Shown here in pieces: positions 1 to 8,321 of a stretch of DNA of 64,000 bases (the first letter of the stretch is position 1; each line of letters begins with the position of its first letter). The stretch is taken from positions 186,001 to 250,000 of the forward strand of contig NZ_JACDTY010000002.1 of the NCBI RefSeq assembly GCF_013520985.1, read 5' to 3'. The notes below the pieces were generated by a model. The model was given only the letters and a program-made list of their open reading frames with translations. It did no database searches and was not told the DNA's origin. Origin of the DNA: Mesorhizobium neociceri (GTDB lineage Bacteria; Pseudomonadota; Alphaproteobacteria; Rhizobiales; Rhizobiaceae). The position numbers and the translations under genes were made by a program.

Positions 1-144
1 AACGCCAAATACCTGCTCGACGTCGCCGCGCAGCTGACCGGCACGGAAGCGAAGTTCATGCTGGCCGATGCCGGTTCACCGACGCTGATCCACGACATGG
101 CTGACGAGACCGCGCTCTACGTGCTGATGCCGATGCGGGTGTAG
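1..144 (+). CDS. dnaN: DNA polymerase III beta subunit (sliding clamp), C-terminal end only
   Basis: Only the last 47 codons lie in the window, open from base 1 to the TAG at 142-144. The protein ends in ETALYVLMPMRV, the usual clamp C-terminus with a conserved P-M-R tail. The preceding residues (KFMLADAGSPTLI) match the last strand of the third clamp domain. The beta clamp is a ring-shaped dimer that tethers the replicative polymerase to DNA. The recF gene follows after 59 bases on the same strand, the classical dnaN-recF order, which supports the call from so short a fragment. Confidence 0.88.
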   Translation, partial: NAKYLLDVAAQLTGTEAKFMLADAGSPTLIHDMADETALYVLMPMRV

Positions 145-203
145 CCGCGCTGCGGCAAACCTTCGGCGTGACGATTGCGGCGACTTCTACAGGCGGATAG
201 CGG

Positions 204-1349
204 TTGCCCGAGCAAAGCCATATAAGTAAGCTAACACTTACGAATTTCCGCAACTATGCGTCCCTGACGATCGACCTTTCTCCGGGCGCCGTGGTGTTTT
301 CCGGCGACAATGGTGCGGGCAAGACCAATCTCCTGGAAGCCATCTCCCTGCTGACGCCGGGCCGCGGCCTGCGTCGCGCGCCTTATGCCGACGTGGCCCG
401 AGAAGGCGGCGATGGCGGCTTTGCGCTGCACGCCCGGCTCGACGGGCCCGATGGCCAGGTCGAGATCGGCACCGGCATCACCGGTGGCGAAGCCGCCGGC
501 GAAGGCGGCCGCAAGGTGCGGATCAATGGTGCACCGGCGCGGTCGGCCGACGCCATGCTCGAGTGGCTGCGCGTCGTCTGGCTGACGCCGGCCATGGACG
601 GCCTGTTTCCAGGACCTGCCGCCGACCGCCGGCGTTTTCTCGACCGGCTGGTGCTGGCGATCGATCCTGGCCATGGCCAACGTGCGCTCGACTATGAGAA
701 GGCGATGCGCGGACGTAACCGATTGCTTACGGACGGCTCGCGCGACGGTGGCTGGTTCGAGGCCATCGAGATGCAGATGGCAGAAACCGGCGTGGCAATC
801 GCCGCGGCGCGTGCCGAACTGGTGCGCCTGCTCGCGGCCATGATCGACAGGCTGCCCAGCAGCGGGCCGTTTCCGCAGGCCGACATCCGTCTTTCCGGCG
901 ACCTGGAAGAACAAGTCGCCAATGCGCCAGCGGTGGATGTCGAGGAACGCTACCGCGCCGCGCTTGCCGAAGGCCGCGAGCGTGACCGCGCTGCCGGACG
1001 CACGCTGGACGGCCCGCACCGTTCGGATCTTCTCGTGCGCCACCGCCCCAAGGCGATGCCGGCCGAACTCTGCTCGACCGGCGAACAGAAGGCGCTGCTG
1101 GTCGGCATCGTGCTGTCGCATGCCAGGCTGACCGGCGAGATGTCGGGGATGACGCCGATCCTGCTGCTCGACGAGATCGCCGCGCATCTCGACGCCGGCC
1201 GGCGCGCCGCGCTGTTTTCGATCCTGGAAGAGCTGAACTGCCAGGCCTTCATGACCGGAACCGATGCGGCGCTGTTTTCCAGCCTCAGGGGACGCGCGCA
1301 GTTCCTCACCGTCGACCACGGCACGGTTGGGCCAACCGAAGGGACCTGA
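204..1349 (+). CDS. recF: DNA replication and repair protein RecF
   Basis: RecF is an SMC/ABC-like ATPase that acts with RecO and RecR to load RecA onto single-stranded gaps. The 381-residue product opens with the conserved TLTNFRNY segment, has a Walker A motif GDNGAGKTN at about residues 34-42, a signature-like STGEQKALLVG near residue 290 and a Walker B motif LLLDEIAAHLD near residue 319. Length is normal for the family. The start is a TTG; no ATG in frame would keep the conserved N-terminus. It follows dnaN and lies 31 bases before the moeB-like gene, so readthrough is likely. Its partner recR is also in this window, at 60080-60685. Confidence 0.95.
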   Translation: MPEQSHISKLTLTNFRNYASLTIDLSPGAVVFSGDNGAGKTNLLEAISLLTPGRGLRRAPYADVAREGGDGGFALHARLDGPDGQVEIGTGITGGEAAGEGGRKVRINGAPARSADAMLEWLRVVWLTPAMDGLFPGPAADRRRFLDRLVLAIDPGHGQRALDYEKAMRGRNRLLTDGSRDGGWFEAIEMQMAETGVAIAAARAELVRLLAAMIDRLPSSGPFPQADIRLSGDLEEQVANAPAVDVEERYRAALAEGRERDRAAGRTLDGPHRSDLLVRHRPKAMPAELCSTGEQKALLVGIVLSHARLTGEMSGMTPILLLDEIAAHLDAGRRAALFSILEELNCQAFMTGTDAALFSSLRGRAQFLTVDHGTVGPTEGT

Positions 1350-1380
1350 CAAGGTTTTTTAGCCGCTATATGATCCGGCA

Positions 1381-2136
1381 ATGACCCCTGCCGCCTTCAC
1401 CGACGAAGAGCTTGAGCGTTATGCGCGCCACATCGTGCTGCCGGAGATCGGCGGCGCCGGCCAGCAGAGGCTGAAGCGGGCGCGGGTGCTGGTCATCGGC
1501 GCCGGCGGGCTCGGCGCGCCGGTGCTGGAATATCTCGCCGCCGCCGGCGTCGGCACGCTCGGCATCGTCGATGACGACACCGTCTCGCTTTCCAATCTGC
1601 AACGGCAAGTAATCCACGCCACAGACACGATCGGCACGGCGAAGACAGAGAGCGCCAAGGCGGCGATCGCCCGGATCAATCCCAATGTGACGGTGGAACT
1701 GCACGATTTCAGGCTGACGGCCGACAATGCCGCTGCACTCATCGCGCGCTACGACATCGTCGTCGACGGCTCCGACAATTTCGAGACGCGCTATGTCGTG
1801 GCCGATGCCTGCGCCGCGGAAAAGCGGCCGCTGGTGCATGCCGCCGTCGGCCGCTTCGACGGCTCGGTAACCGTGTTGATGCCGTTCGCGACCGGCGCCG
1901 ACGGCAAGCCGAACCCTGGCTATCGCGACCTCTTTCCGGAAGCGCCGCCGGAAGGGCTGGTGCCATCCTGCGCTGTCGCCGGAGTCGTCGGCGCGCTGAC
2001 CGGCGTCGTCGGCACGCTGCAAGCGATGGAAGCGATCAAGCTGATCACCGGCATCGGCGAACCGCTGGTCGGCCGGCTGCTGCTCTACGATGCGCTGTCG
2101 GCGCGTTTCGATACGATCCGTTACAAGAGAAGCTGA
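1381..2136 (+). CDS. moeB: ThiF/MoeB/HesA-family E1-like adenylyltransferase
   Basis: This family adenylates the C-terminal glycine of a small sulfur carrier (MoaD or ThiS) in molybdopterin or thiamine synthesis. The 251-residue protein has the nucleotide-binding GAGGLGAPVLEYLAAAG near residues 41-57, a DGSDNFETR motif near residue 130 and PSCAVAGVVGALTGVVG, which carries the conserved family cysteine. The two CxxC zinc pairs of E. coli MoeB are not present: the protein ends in RFDTIRYKRS with no cysteines. The carrier partner is not encoded nearby, so MoeB and ThiF cannot be separated from sequence alone. The next gene starts 5 bases after the stop. Confidence 0.85.
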   Translation: MTPAAFTDEELERYARHIVLPEIGGAGQQRLKRARVLVIGAGGLGAPVLEYLAAAGVGTLGIVDDDTVSLSNLQRQVIHATDTIGTAKTESAKAAIARINPNVTVELHDFRLTADNAAALIARYDIVVDGSDNFETRYVVADACAAEKRPLVHAAVGRFDGSVTVLMPFATGADGKPNPGYRDLFPEAPPEGLVPSCAVAGVVGALTGVVGTLQAMEAIKLITGIGEPLVGRLLLYDALSARFDTIRYKRS

Positions 2137-2140
2137 GCGC

Positions 2141-2629
2141 ATGGATCAGCCCGCAGGCGTTTTCATAACGCAACTTGCCCCCGGCTTTGAACGTTGGGAC
2201 GAGTTGCTCACCCTAATCATGCGCGCCTTCGCACCGATGGACGGCGTCATCGACCCGCCCTCCTCAGCGCATCTGCTGAACGTCGAAAACCTCCGGGACA
2301 AGGCCGGCCGGGAGATAGCGTTCCTGGCGCTGCAGGACGGTCGGATTGAAGGCTGCGTCTTCGCGTTGGAGCGAACAGATGATTTCTATGTCGGCAAGCT
2401 CGCCGTCGAACCTGAGCTTCAGGGACGAGGCATCGGCCGACAGTTGATGCAGGCTGTCGAGGATTTTGCCCGCCGCTGCAGCAAACCCGCCATCGAACTG
2501 CAGACGCGGATCGAACTCACGGCAAATCACGCGACCTTTGCCCGTCTCGGCTTTCGCGAAACCGAACGCACCGCACATGAGGGCTATGACCGGCCGACCT
2601 CGATCACCATGCGCAAGGTGCTGGCGTGA
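2141..2629 (+). CDS. GNAT-family N-acetyltransferase
   Basis: This 162-residue protein has the GNAT acetyl-CoA binding fold. Motif A, VEPELQGRGIGRQLMQAVEDFA, is at about residues 87-108 with the Q-x-x-G-x-G loop, and a C-terminal FARLGFRETERT strand follows. The substrate cannot be predicted. I use the ATG at 2141, 5 bases after the moeB stop, because it keeps the operon spacing; an upstream in-frame start would overlap moeB. Its stop overlaps the GTG start of the aconitase X large subunit in a GTGA arrangement, which implies translational coupling and a possible role in the same pathway. Confidence 0.82.
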   Translation: MDQPAGVFITQLAPGFERWDELLTLIMRAFAPMDGVIDPPSSAHLLNVENLRDKAGREIAFLALQDGRIEGCVFALERTDDFYVGKLAVEPELQGRGIGRQLMQAVEDFARRCSKPAIELQTRIELTANHATFARLGFRETERTAHEGYDRPTSITMRKVLA

Positions 2630-3879
2630 GCCTCGCTCTCAGTGCGCAGGAGAAGGCAGTCGCCTCCGGCCATGACGGGGCGGCAATGGCGATGCGCATT
2701 GTTGCCGAAAGCGCCAGGCTGCTGGGTGCGCCGCGGCTAATACCGATCGCCTCGGCGCATATAGACGGGGCGCTTTATCACGGCGATTCCGGCACGCTGT
2801 TTGCCGAAAGGCTGGTCGATGGCGGCGCCGAGGTTGCCGTGCGTTCGACGCTCAATGTCGGCGCGCTCGACCTGATGGGCTGCTCGCGCGTGCGCCTCGA
2901 AGAGCCGGCGCGCGGCATGGCGCGGCGGATGATGGAAGCCTACCGCAAACTGGGCTGCGAGCAGAGCTGGACCTGCGCGCCCTATCAGGCCGGCCACAGG
3001 CCAGCCCAGGGCAGCGATGTCGCCTGGGGCGAATCCAACGCCGTGGTGTTCTGCAATTCGGTGCTCGGCGCGCGCACCAACCGCTATGGCGACTTCCTCG
3101 ACATCGCCTGCGCCATATCGGGCCGCGCGCCGGATTACGGCCTGCACCGCGCCGAGAACCGGCGGGCGCGGCTGGTGTTCGACGTCTCCTGCCTTTCCGC
3201 ATCTTTCCTTGGCTCGGAGATCGCCTGGCCGGTGCTGGGCAGCCTTTATGGCCGAGAGGTTGGCAACGCGGTCGGCGTCGTCACCGGAATATCCAGCCAT
3301 CCCGGCGAGGATGCGCTGAAAGCTTTTGGCGCTGCTGCGGCATCATCGGGCGCGGTCGGCCTGTTCCACATTGCCGGCGTGACGCCTGAGGCGCCCGACG
3401 CCGAGACCGTCCTGGCCGGCGGCAGGCCGGAGACGGTGATCCGAGTCACGCCGGAGATGGTCGCCAAAGCCCGCGCGGGCCTGTCCACCGCAGCTACGCA
3501 AAACGCCATCGATGCGGTGGCGATCGGCAGTCCGCACCTGTCTTCGGCCGAATTCGAAGCGCTGGAGCAGTTGATCAGCGGGCGGCGACTCCGTGTACCG
3601 ATCTACGCCTGCACCGGCCGCCATGTGCTCACGACGCTCGAACAGAGCGGCCGCCGCAAGACGCTCGAGGCAAGCGGCGTCGTCATCGTCGCCGACACTT
3701 GCGTGGTGGTGACGCCGATCCTGCCGGAGCTCGGCAACGGCGTGCTGATGACCAATTCGGGAAAATTCGCGCAATACGCGCCAGGCAATACCGGCTACGC
3801 CGTGCTTTACGGCTCGCTGGCCGACTGCGTCGAAAGCGCCGTCATCGGTAAGCCACGCTTTACGGATATCGCCGCATGA
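2626..3879 (+). CDS. Aconitase X catalytic (large) subunit
   Basis: The 417-residue protein matches the aconitase X family (formerly DUF521). It has the diagnostic block from SWTCAPYQAGHRPAQGSD (residues about 114-131, with Cys117) through WGESNAV to FCNSVLGARTNRYGD, and later ADTCVVVTPI and MTNSGKFAQYAPG. Characterised members hold an iron-sulfur cluster and dehydrate small acids: cis-3-hydroxy-L-proline in bacteria, mevalonate 5-phosphate in archaea. Here large and small subunits are separate genes, as in the two-subunit bacterial type. It starts with GTG overlapping the preceding stop and ends in an ATGA overlap with the small subunit. No hydroxyproline pathway gene is adjacent, so the substrate is uncertain. 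Confidence 0.88.
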   Translation: MSLALSAQEKAVASGHDGAAMAMRIVAESARLLGAPRLIPIASAHIDGALYHGDSGTLFAERLVDGGAEVAVRSTLNVGALDLMGCSRVRLEEPARGMARRMMEAYRKLGCEQSWTCAPYQAGHRPAQGSDVAWGESNAVVFCNSVLGARTNRYGDFLDIACAISGRAPDYGLHRAENRRARLVFDVSCLSASFLGSEIAWPVLGSLYGREVGNAVGVVTGISSHPGEDALKAFGAAAASSGAVGLFHIAGVTPEAPDAETVLAGGRPETVIRVTPEMVAKARAGLSTAATQNAIDAVAIGSPHLSSAEFEALEQLISGRRLRVPIYACTGRHVLTTLEQSGRRKTLEASGVVIVADTCVVVTPILPELGNGVLMTNSGKFAQYAPGNTGYAVLYGSLADCVESAVIGKPRFTDIAA

Positions 3880-4316
3880 GCGCCGCCGCGGAAATCCTGG
3901 TGCCGGGCAGCGGCGGCAAAGGCGCAGCCCTGGTGCTGACCGCGCCGATCAGCTTCTGGGGCGGCGTCGATCCGAAGAACGGCCGCATCGCCGATGTCCG
4001 CCACCCGCAGCATGGCGAGAGCATTGCCGGCCGTGTACTGTTCCTGCCGGGCACGATCGGCTCGTCCTCCGCGTCGGCCGTGCTGCTGGAGCTTGTCCAC
4101 AATGGCCATGCGCCGGCGGCCCTCGTGCTGCACGAGCCGGACGCGATCCTGCTGCTGGGGCTGATCGTGGCCCGGGAAATGGGCTGGCAGACGCCACTGG
4201 CTTTGCGGCTCGGATGCGACCAGTTTGAACGTTTCCGAGGCAAAAGGCTGAATGTTGGATTAGAAGGGTCGATCGACATCGACACTCAAAACACCACTTC
4301 GAGCCCAACTCTGTGA
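3876..4316 (+). CDS. Aconitase X swivel-domain (small) subunit
   Basis: This 146-residue protein is the small swivel domain (DUF126) that completes the active site of two-subunit aconitase X enzymes. Visible family motifs are the early GSGGKGAALVLTAPISFWGGVDP region, GRVLFLPGTIGSSSASAVLLEL with its glycine-serine phosphate or carboxylate-binding loop, and the segment ending in the typical ARE. The ATG overlaps the large-subunit stop by four bases, so equal expression of the two chains is expected. The last roughly 20 residues are polar and look like a non-conserved tail. The stop in turn overlaps the GTG start of a GNAT gene. Confidence 0.87.
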   Translation: MSAAAEILVPGSGGKGAALVLTAPISFWGGVDPKNGRIADVRHPQHGESIAGRVLFLPGTIGSSSASAVLLELVHNGHAPAALVLHEPDAILLLGLIVAREMGWQTPLALRLGCDQFERFRGKRLNVGLEGSIDIDTQNTTSSPTL

Positions 4317-4891
4317 GCGGCCGGATCCGCCCCGCTGGCGCCAACGACGCACTCCACGTCGCAGCGATCGTTGACATTGCCGGGCACGGCATCGACCTCG
4401 AAAGCTGGATCAAGAACAGCGGCGACAATCACGCGGTTCTGGATGCCGCACGACGCGCAGCCTCCGAAGACCCGAATTCACCCTATCATTTCTCCAAGGC
4501 TTACCTCATCGAGGTGGAGGGCGTGATCGCCGGTGGATTGGTCGGGGAACTGATTTCACAAAACGAGGACTACGCTGCCGAGATTTCGCCTGCTCTGGCG
4601 CCACTCGTGACACTGGAAACGCGATTGATCGGATACTGGTCTATTCTCGGCGTCGCGGTCTATGGGGAGTTTCGCGGCAAGGGGCTTGCGGCAAAGCTGA
4701 TCCATCATGCTGATGAGGTGGCCCGGAATGTTGGGGCGAAGGGGCTGTGTCTTGTCGTCGAAGACACCAACCTTCCGGCAATTTCCGTCTACGAGAAACT
4801 GGGCTTCGCCATTACCGACCGTCTCCCATGGATCGCATATGGTGCCAGGAGCGGGCCGAGGGAATGGATGATGATGAAGCGCGACTTCTAA
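4313..4891 (+). CDS. GNAT-family N-acetyltransferase
   Basis: This 192-residue GNAT protein contains YWSILGVAVYGEFRGKGLA at about residues 108-126, where strand 4 meets the acetyl-CoA pyrophosphate-binding R-G-K-G loop. Further on are LVVEDTNLPAISVYEKLGF and a basic C-terminus. The GTG start overlaps the small-subunit stop (GTGA), so it is the last member of a four-gene coupled set. It is not a close copy of the GNAT at 2141. The substrate is unknown. Pairing of two acetyltransferases with aconitase X suggests modification of an amino or imino acid, but that is inference. It converges on the dehydrogenase that ends at 4902. Confidence 0.8.
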   Translation: MSGRIRPAGANDALHVAAIVDIAGHGIDLESWIKNSGDNHAVLDAARRAASEDPNSPYHFSKAYLIEVEGVIAGGLVGELISQNEDYAAEISPALAPLVTLETRLIGYWSILGVAVYGEFRGKGLAAKLIHHADEVARNVGAKGLCLVVEDTNLPAISVYEKLGFAITDRLPWIAYGARSGPREWMMMKRDF

Positions 4892-4901
4892 CCCGGGTGG
4901 G

Positions 4902-5903
4902 TCAGGTCCTGAGCGGCAGCACGCGGTCCGGCGGACGGTGGCCATCGAAGAAGGCGCGGATGTTGATGATCACCTTCTCGCCCATGTCGATGCGGCCTTC
5001 GAGTGTCGCCGAGCCCATATGCGGCAACAGCACCACCTTGTTCTTGGCGGCGAGCTTCAAAAGCTTCGAGTTCAGCGCCGGCTCATGCTCGTAGACATCG
5101 AGGCCGGCGCCGGCGATCTTGCCGTCCTGGATCAGCTTGACCAGGGACTCTTCGTCGATGATGTCGCCGCGCGCGGTGTTTACGATGTAAGCGGTGGGTT
5201 GCATCAGCGCCAGCCGCCGCGCCGACAGAAGATGGAAGGTGGCCGGCGTCGACGGGCAATTGACCGAGATGATGTCCATGCGGGCAAGCATCTGGTCGAG
5301 GCTTTCCCAATAGGTTGCCTCCAGTCCTTCCTCGACTGCCGGCAGCACGCGATGGCGGTTGTGATAGTGGATCGACAGGCCGAAGGCCTTGGCGCGTCTC
5401 GCAACCGCAGTGCCGATGCGGCCCATGCCGACAATGCCGAGCCGCTTGCCCCAGATACGCCGGCCGAGCATCCAGGTCGGCGACCAGCCAGCCCATTTCT
5501 TGTCGCTGGTCAGCACATTTGCGCCTTCTGCCAGGCGGCGCGGCACCGCCAGCATCAGCGCCATGGTCATGTCGGCGGTGTCTTCAGTCAGTACGTTCGG
5601 CGTGTTGGTGACGGTGATGCCTTTCTTGGCTGCCGCCTCCACGTCGATCTTGTCGACACCATTGCCGAAATTGGCGATCAGCTTGAGATTGTCGCCGGCC
5701 TGGGCGATCAACGCGGCGTCGATCTGGTCGGTGATGGTCGGCACCAGCACGTCGGCTTCCTTGATCGCCGCGACCAGCTCCGGCTGCGTCATCGGCCTGT
5801 CCTCGACATTCAGTCTGGCGTCGAACAGTTCGCGCATGCGGGTCTCGACCGGATCGGGGAGCTTGCGCGTGATGACGACGAGAGGCCGTTTTTTGCCTGC
5901 CAT
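4902..5903 (-). CDS. D-isomer-specific 2-hydroxyacid dehydrogenase (glyoxylate/hydroxypyruvate reductase type)
   Basis: The 333-residue enzyme has the family layout: a split substrate-binding domain around a Rossmann NAD(P) domain with GIVGMGRIGTAVARRAKAFG near the middle. The catalytic triad is visible as arginine in NTARGDIIDEESL, glutamate in DVYEHEPALN and histidine in LLPHMGSAT. Such enzymes reduce glyoxylate or hydroxypyruvate with NAD(P)H in the cytoplasm. The ATG at 5903 is followed by KKRPLVVITRKLP, a normal first strand. The gene stands alone, converging with the GNAT gene and divergent from the SH3 protein. Exact substrate preference cannot be read. Confidence 0.9.
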   Translation of the reverse strand: MAGKKRPLVVITRKLPDPVETRMRELFDARLNVEDRPMTQPELVAAIKEADVLVPTITDQIDAALIAQAGDNLKLIANFGNGVDKIDVEAAAKKGITVTNTPNVLTEDTADMTMALMLAVPRRLAEGANVLTSDKKWAGWSPTWMLGRRIWGKRLGIVGMGRIGTAVARRAKAFGLSIHYHNRHRVLPAVEEGLEATYWESLDQMLARMDIISVNCPSTPATFHLLSARRLALMQPTAYIVNTARGDIIDEESLVKLIQDGKIAGAGLDVYEHEPALNSKLLKLAAKNKVVLLPHMGSATLEGRIDMGEKVIINIRAFFDGHRPPDRVLPLRT

Positions 5904-6054
5904 TGTTTCCTCGAACCCGATCTCGTTGAGACCTCTTTAACCAAGACAGGCGAAACTGAATACCGGTCGCGGTGCCTGCCACTCCTGTAACAAGCGGTGC
6001 CGCCGAAGACAAAGAAAAAGGGGCGCCCAGGCCAACAGGCACGCGCCGAAAGGA

Positions 6055-6618
6055 ATGAAAGTGTCTGGTTTCGCGTCGCTTCGCCTGATCCTCAGCGCAG
6101 CGCTTCTCGGCGCTCTCCTGCATTCTCCGCACGCCGCGGCGCAAGGTGCCGCCGCACCTGTGCAGACGGTGACGCTTGGGCCCAGCGGCCTGCCGCTGCC
6201 GCGCTTCGTCAGCCTGAAATCGGCCCGCGTCAACTCGCGCGTCGGACCCGGCGCCAACTATTCCGTCGACTGGATGTACACAAAGGCCGGCCTGCCGATG
6301 GAAATCATCCAGGAATTCGACACCTGGCGGCGCGTGCGCGATGCCGATGGCTCGGAGGGCTGGATCAACCAGTCGCTGCTGTCGGGTCGCCGCACCGCGA
6401 TCGTCGCGCCCTGGCAGCGCACCAAAGGGGGCCGAATCAATCTGCTCGACGATGCGGACAGGGATGCGAGCGTCATCGCCATCATCGAGCCCGGCGTGAC
6501 GGGCACGATCAAAACCTGCGATGGCCAGTGGTGCGAGATGACCTTCGACGGCCACACCGGCTGGATCGCCCAGTCGCAGGTCTGGGGCGCCTATCCCGGC
6601 GAGCACGTCAAGAACTGA
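6055..6618 (+). CDS. Secreted bacterial SH3-domain protein
   Basis: The 187-residue product starts with a clear signal peptide: a basic start, a hydrophobic core (LILSAALLGALLHS) and a likely cleavage after HAAAQ near residue 30. Two SH3-like repeats follow. The first contains SARVNSRVGPGANYSVDWMYT and ends in GSEGWINQSLL; the second spans INLLDDADRDASVIAIIEPG to GHTGWIAQSQVWG. Such periplasmic SH3 proteins often bind cell-wall peptides; the specific function is not known. It is a single gene, divergent from the dehydrogenase and converging on the DUF4260 gene, with 16 bases between their stops. Confidence 0.85.
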   Translation: MKVSGFASLRLILSAALLGALLHSPHAAAQGAAAPVQTVTLGPSGLPLPRFVSLKSARVNSRVGPGANYSVDWMYTKAGLPMEIIQEFDTWRRVRDADGSEGWINQSLLSGRRTAIVAPWQRTKGGRINLLDDADRDASVIAIIEPGVTGTIKTCDGQWCEMTFDGHTGWIAQSQVWGAYPGEHVKN

Positions 6619-6634
6619 GATTGGTGGAAGGCCG

Positions 6635-6961
6635 CTAACGGCCGATCCGGCCGAGATGGGTGTCCTGGAAGCCGGTCGACAGCTTGAGGCCATAGCCGAG
6701 AGCGCGGTCGATGGCGATGTGGATAATCCAGATCAGCGCGATCGCGGTCGCCATCGACTTGCCAAGCACATATCCACCGAGCGCCAGCAGCAGCGGGACG
6801 ATCAATATGTGCAACGCGTTATAAGCGACGGCGCCGACGCACGGCCCGGCGAGATAACCCAGCATCGACAGGTCAGGCGCCAGGATGAGCAGGGCAAACA
6901 GCCACCAGGATGCACCCGACAGCGCGTAAAGGACGATAGCCACTACGGCGACAGCGGCCAT
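6635..6961 (-). CDS. DUF4260 small membrane protein, probable 5' frameshift
   Basis: The 108-residue protein has four hydrophobic stretches and the DUF4260 signature ILAPDLSMLGYLAGPCVGAVAYN followed by AIDRALGYGLK and GFQDTHLGRIGR. Function is unknown. The open frame begins at the ATG at 6961, but another ATG at 6993, 11 bases after the irr stop, opens MKPVDLAVRLEW in the neighbouring frame. That peptide joins this frame exactly where DUF4260 proteins usually have an L-x-L-E-x start. A single base missing near 6957-6960 would explain both. So this may be a frameshifted gene, a sequencing error, or a true shorter protein starting at 6961. Confidence 0.7.
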   Translation of the reverse strand: MAAVAVVAIVLYALSGASWWLFALLILAPDLSMLGYLAGPCVGAVAYNALHILIVPLLLALGGYVLGKSMATAIALIWIIHIAIDRALGYGLKLSTGFQDTHLGRIGR

Positions 6962-7004
6962 TCGAGCCGGACCGCCAGATCCACAGGTTTCATCGAATTT
7001 CTAT

Positions 7005-7436
7005 TCAGACGCCGCGCTTCGGGCGCAGCCGAACCACGATGTCGACATTGGCGATCTCCATGCCTGCGGGTGGCTCCGGCAGGTTGGAGACGGTCACCGG
7101 ACCGCTTTCTATGTCGAAGATCCGGTTTTCGCCTTCGATGTAGAAATGATGGTGATCGGAGGTGTTCGTGTCGAAATAGGTCTTCGACCCCTCGACCGCC
7201 AGGATGCGCAGCAGGCCGGCCTGGGTGAACTGGTGAAGCGCGTTGTAGACGGTGGCGAGTGAGACCGGTACGCTGGCGGCGGTCGCCTCCTCATGCAGTT
7301 CCTCGGCCGAAAGGTGGCGGTCGCCCTTGGCAAACAGCAGATCGGCCAGCGCAATGCGCTGGCGTGTCGGCCTCAGGCCGGCTTCGCGAACCCGCTTGTC
7401 CACAGCGACATTTTCCTTCCGGCAGCCCAGATCCAT
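7005..7436 (-). CDS. irr: Iron response regulator Irr (Fur family)
   Basis: Irr is the heme-sensing Fur-family regulator of Rhizobiales that controls iron genes through ICE sequences. The 143-residue protein has a winged-helix domain (GLRPTRQRIALADLLF and VSLATVYNALHQF, the recognition helix) and the histidine cluster SDHHHFY that binds heme or metal. The N-terminal GCPWH heme motif of Bradyrhizobium Irr is not present; the protein starts MDLGCRKEN. It is divergent from fabA, as in other rhizobia, and the DUF4260 gene follows closely. A likely target site is visible at 43147-43167. Confidence 0.92.
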   Translation of the reverse strand: MDLGCRKENVAVDKRVREAGLRPTRQRIALADLLFAKGDRHLSAEELHEEATAASVPVSLATVYNALHQFTQAGLLRILAVEGSKTYFDTNTSDHHHFYIEGENRIFDIESGPVTVSNLPEPPAGMEIANVDIVVRLRPKRGV

Positions 7437-7679
7437 CTATCCGTCCAAGCCCACAGTTCTGCCTCAAGACACGCCCAGAGTGGCGAAAAAACGTCATCGG
7501 CCGAAACTGGATACCTCGCGACATATATTCTGTTGGCCGAATACGATCAATAGCGCGCATTGACCCGGGCAGACGGGCGGGTTAAGCGCAAACGCCGGTT
7601 TCCGGCCCGAAAGGGATTGTGTTAGGAAACCAACGACAAGGGCGCCCCACCGCCCGGGACGATTATGGGGACGAGACAT

Positions 7680-8195
7680 ATGGCGGGTTCGAAATCCAGC
7701 TACGGTTATGAGGAATTGCTTGCCTGCGCCCGCGGCGAGCTGTTCGGGCCTGGCAACGCCCAGCTGCCCTACCCGCCGATGCTGATGTTCGACCGCATCA
7801 CCGAGATCAGCGAGACCGGTGGCGCCCACGACAAGGGCTTCATCCGCGCCGAATTCGACATCAAGCCGGACTTGTGGTTCTTCGCCTGCCATTTCATCGG
7901 CAATCCGATCATGCCGGGGTGCCTGGGCCTCGACGCCATGTGGCAGTTGACGGGGTTCTATCTCGGCTGGCTCGGCGAACCAGGCAAGGGCATGGCGCTG
8001 TCGACCGGCGAAGTGAAGTTCAAGGGCATGGTGACACCGTCGGTCAAGAAGGTCGAATACGGCATCGATTTCAAGCGCGTCATGCGCGGGCGCCTGGTGC
8101 TCGGCATCGCCGATGGCTGGCTTAAGGCCGACGGCGAATCCATATACGCGGCGACAGACCTCAAGGTGGGGCTGTCCAAGCAATCGGCCGCCTGA
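7680..8195 (+). CDS. fabA: 3-hydroxydecanoyl-ACP dehydratase/isomerase FabA
   Basis: FabA dehydrates 3-hydroxydecanoyl-ACP and isomerises the product to the cis-3 form, the branch point to unsaturated fatty acids. The active-site histidine lies in [19 protein letters not shown] at residue 71 with the partner aspartate at 85, close to the E. coli positions. I choose the ATG at 7680 over the one at 7665 because GGGGACGAG sits four bases before it, and it gives 171 residues, the normal size. fabB follows after 126 bases and fabI after that, the standard set for unsaturated fatty acid synthesis. Confidence 0.96.
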   Translation: MAGSKSSYGYEELLACARGELFGPGNAQLPYPPMLMFDRITEISETGGAHDKGFIRAEFDIKPDLWFFACHFIGNPIMPGCLGLDAMWQLTGFYLGWLGEPGKGMALSTGEVKFKGMVTPSVKKVEYGIDFKRVMRGRLVLGIADGWLKADGESIYAATDLKVGLSKQSAA

Positions 8196-8321
8196 CCGGC
8201 GCCACTGCAGCAGGGCGTTTCTTCTGAGACGCGCAAAGACGCTGCAGCACTTTGATTTTGCGTATGATCGCCGGCGAAAACCGACTACGGTTTCGGGATC
8301 ATCCGCTGGAAGGAGTTGCGA

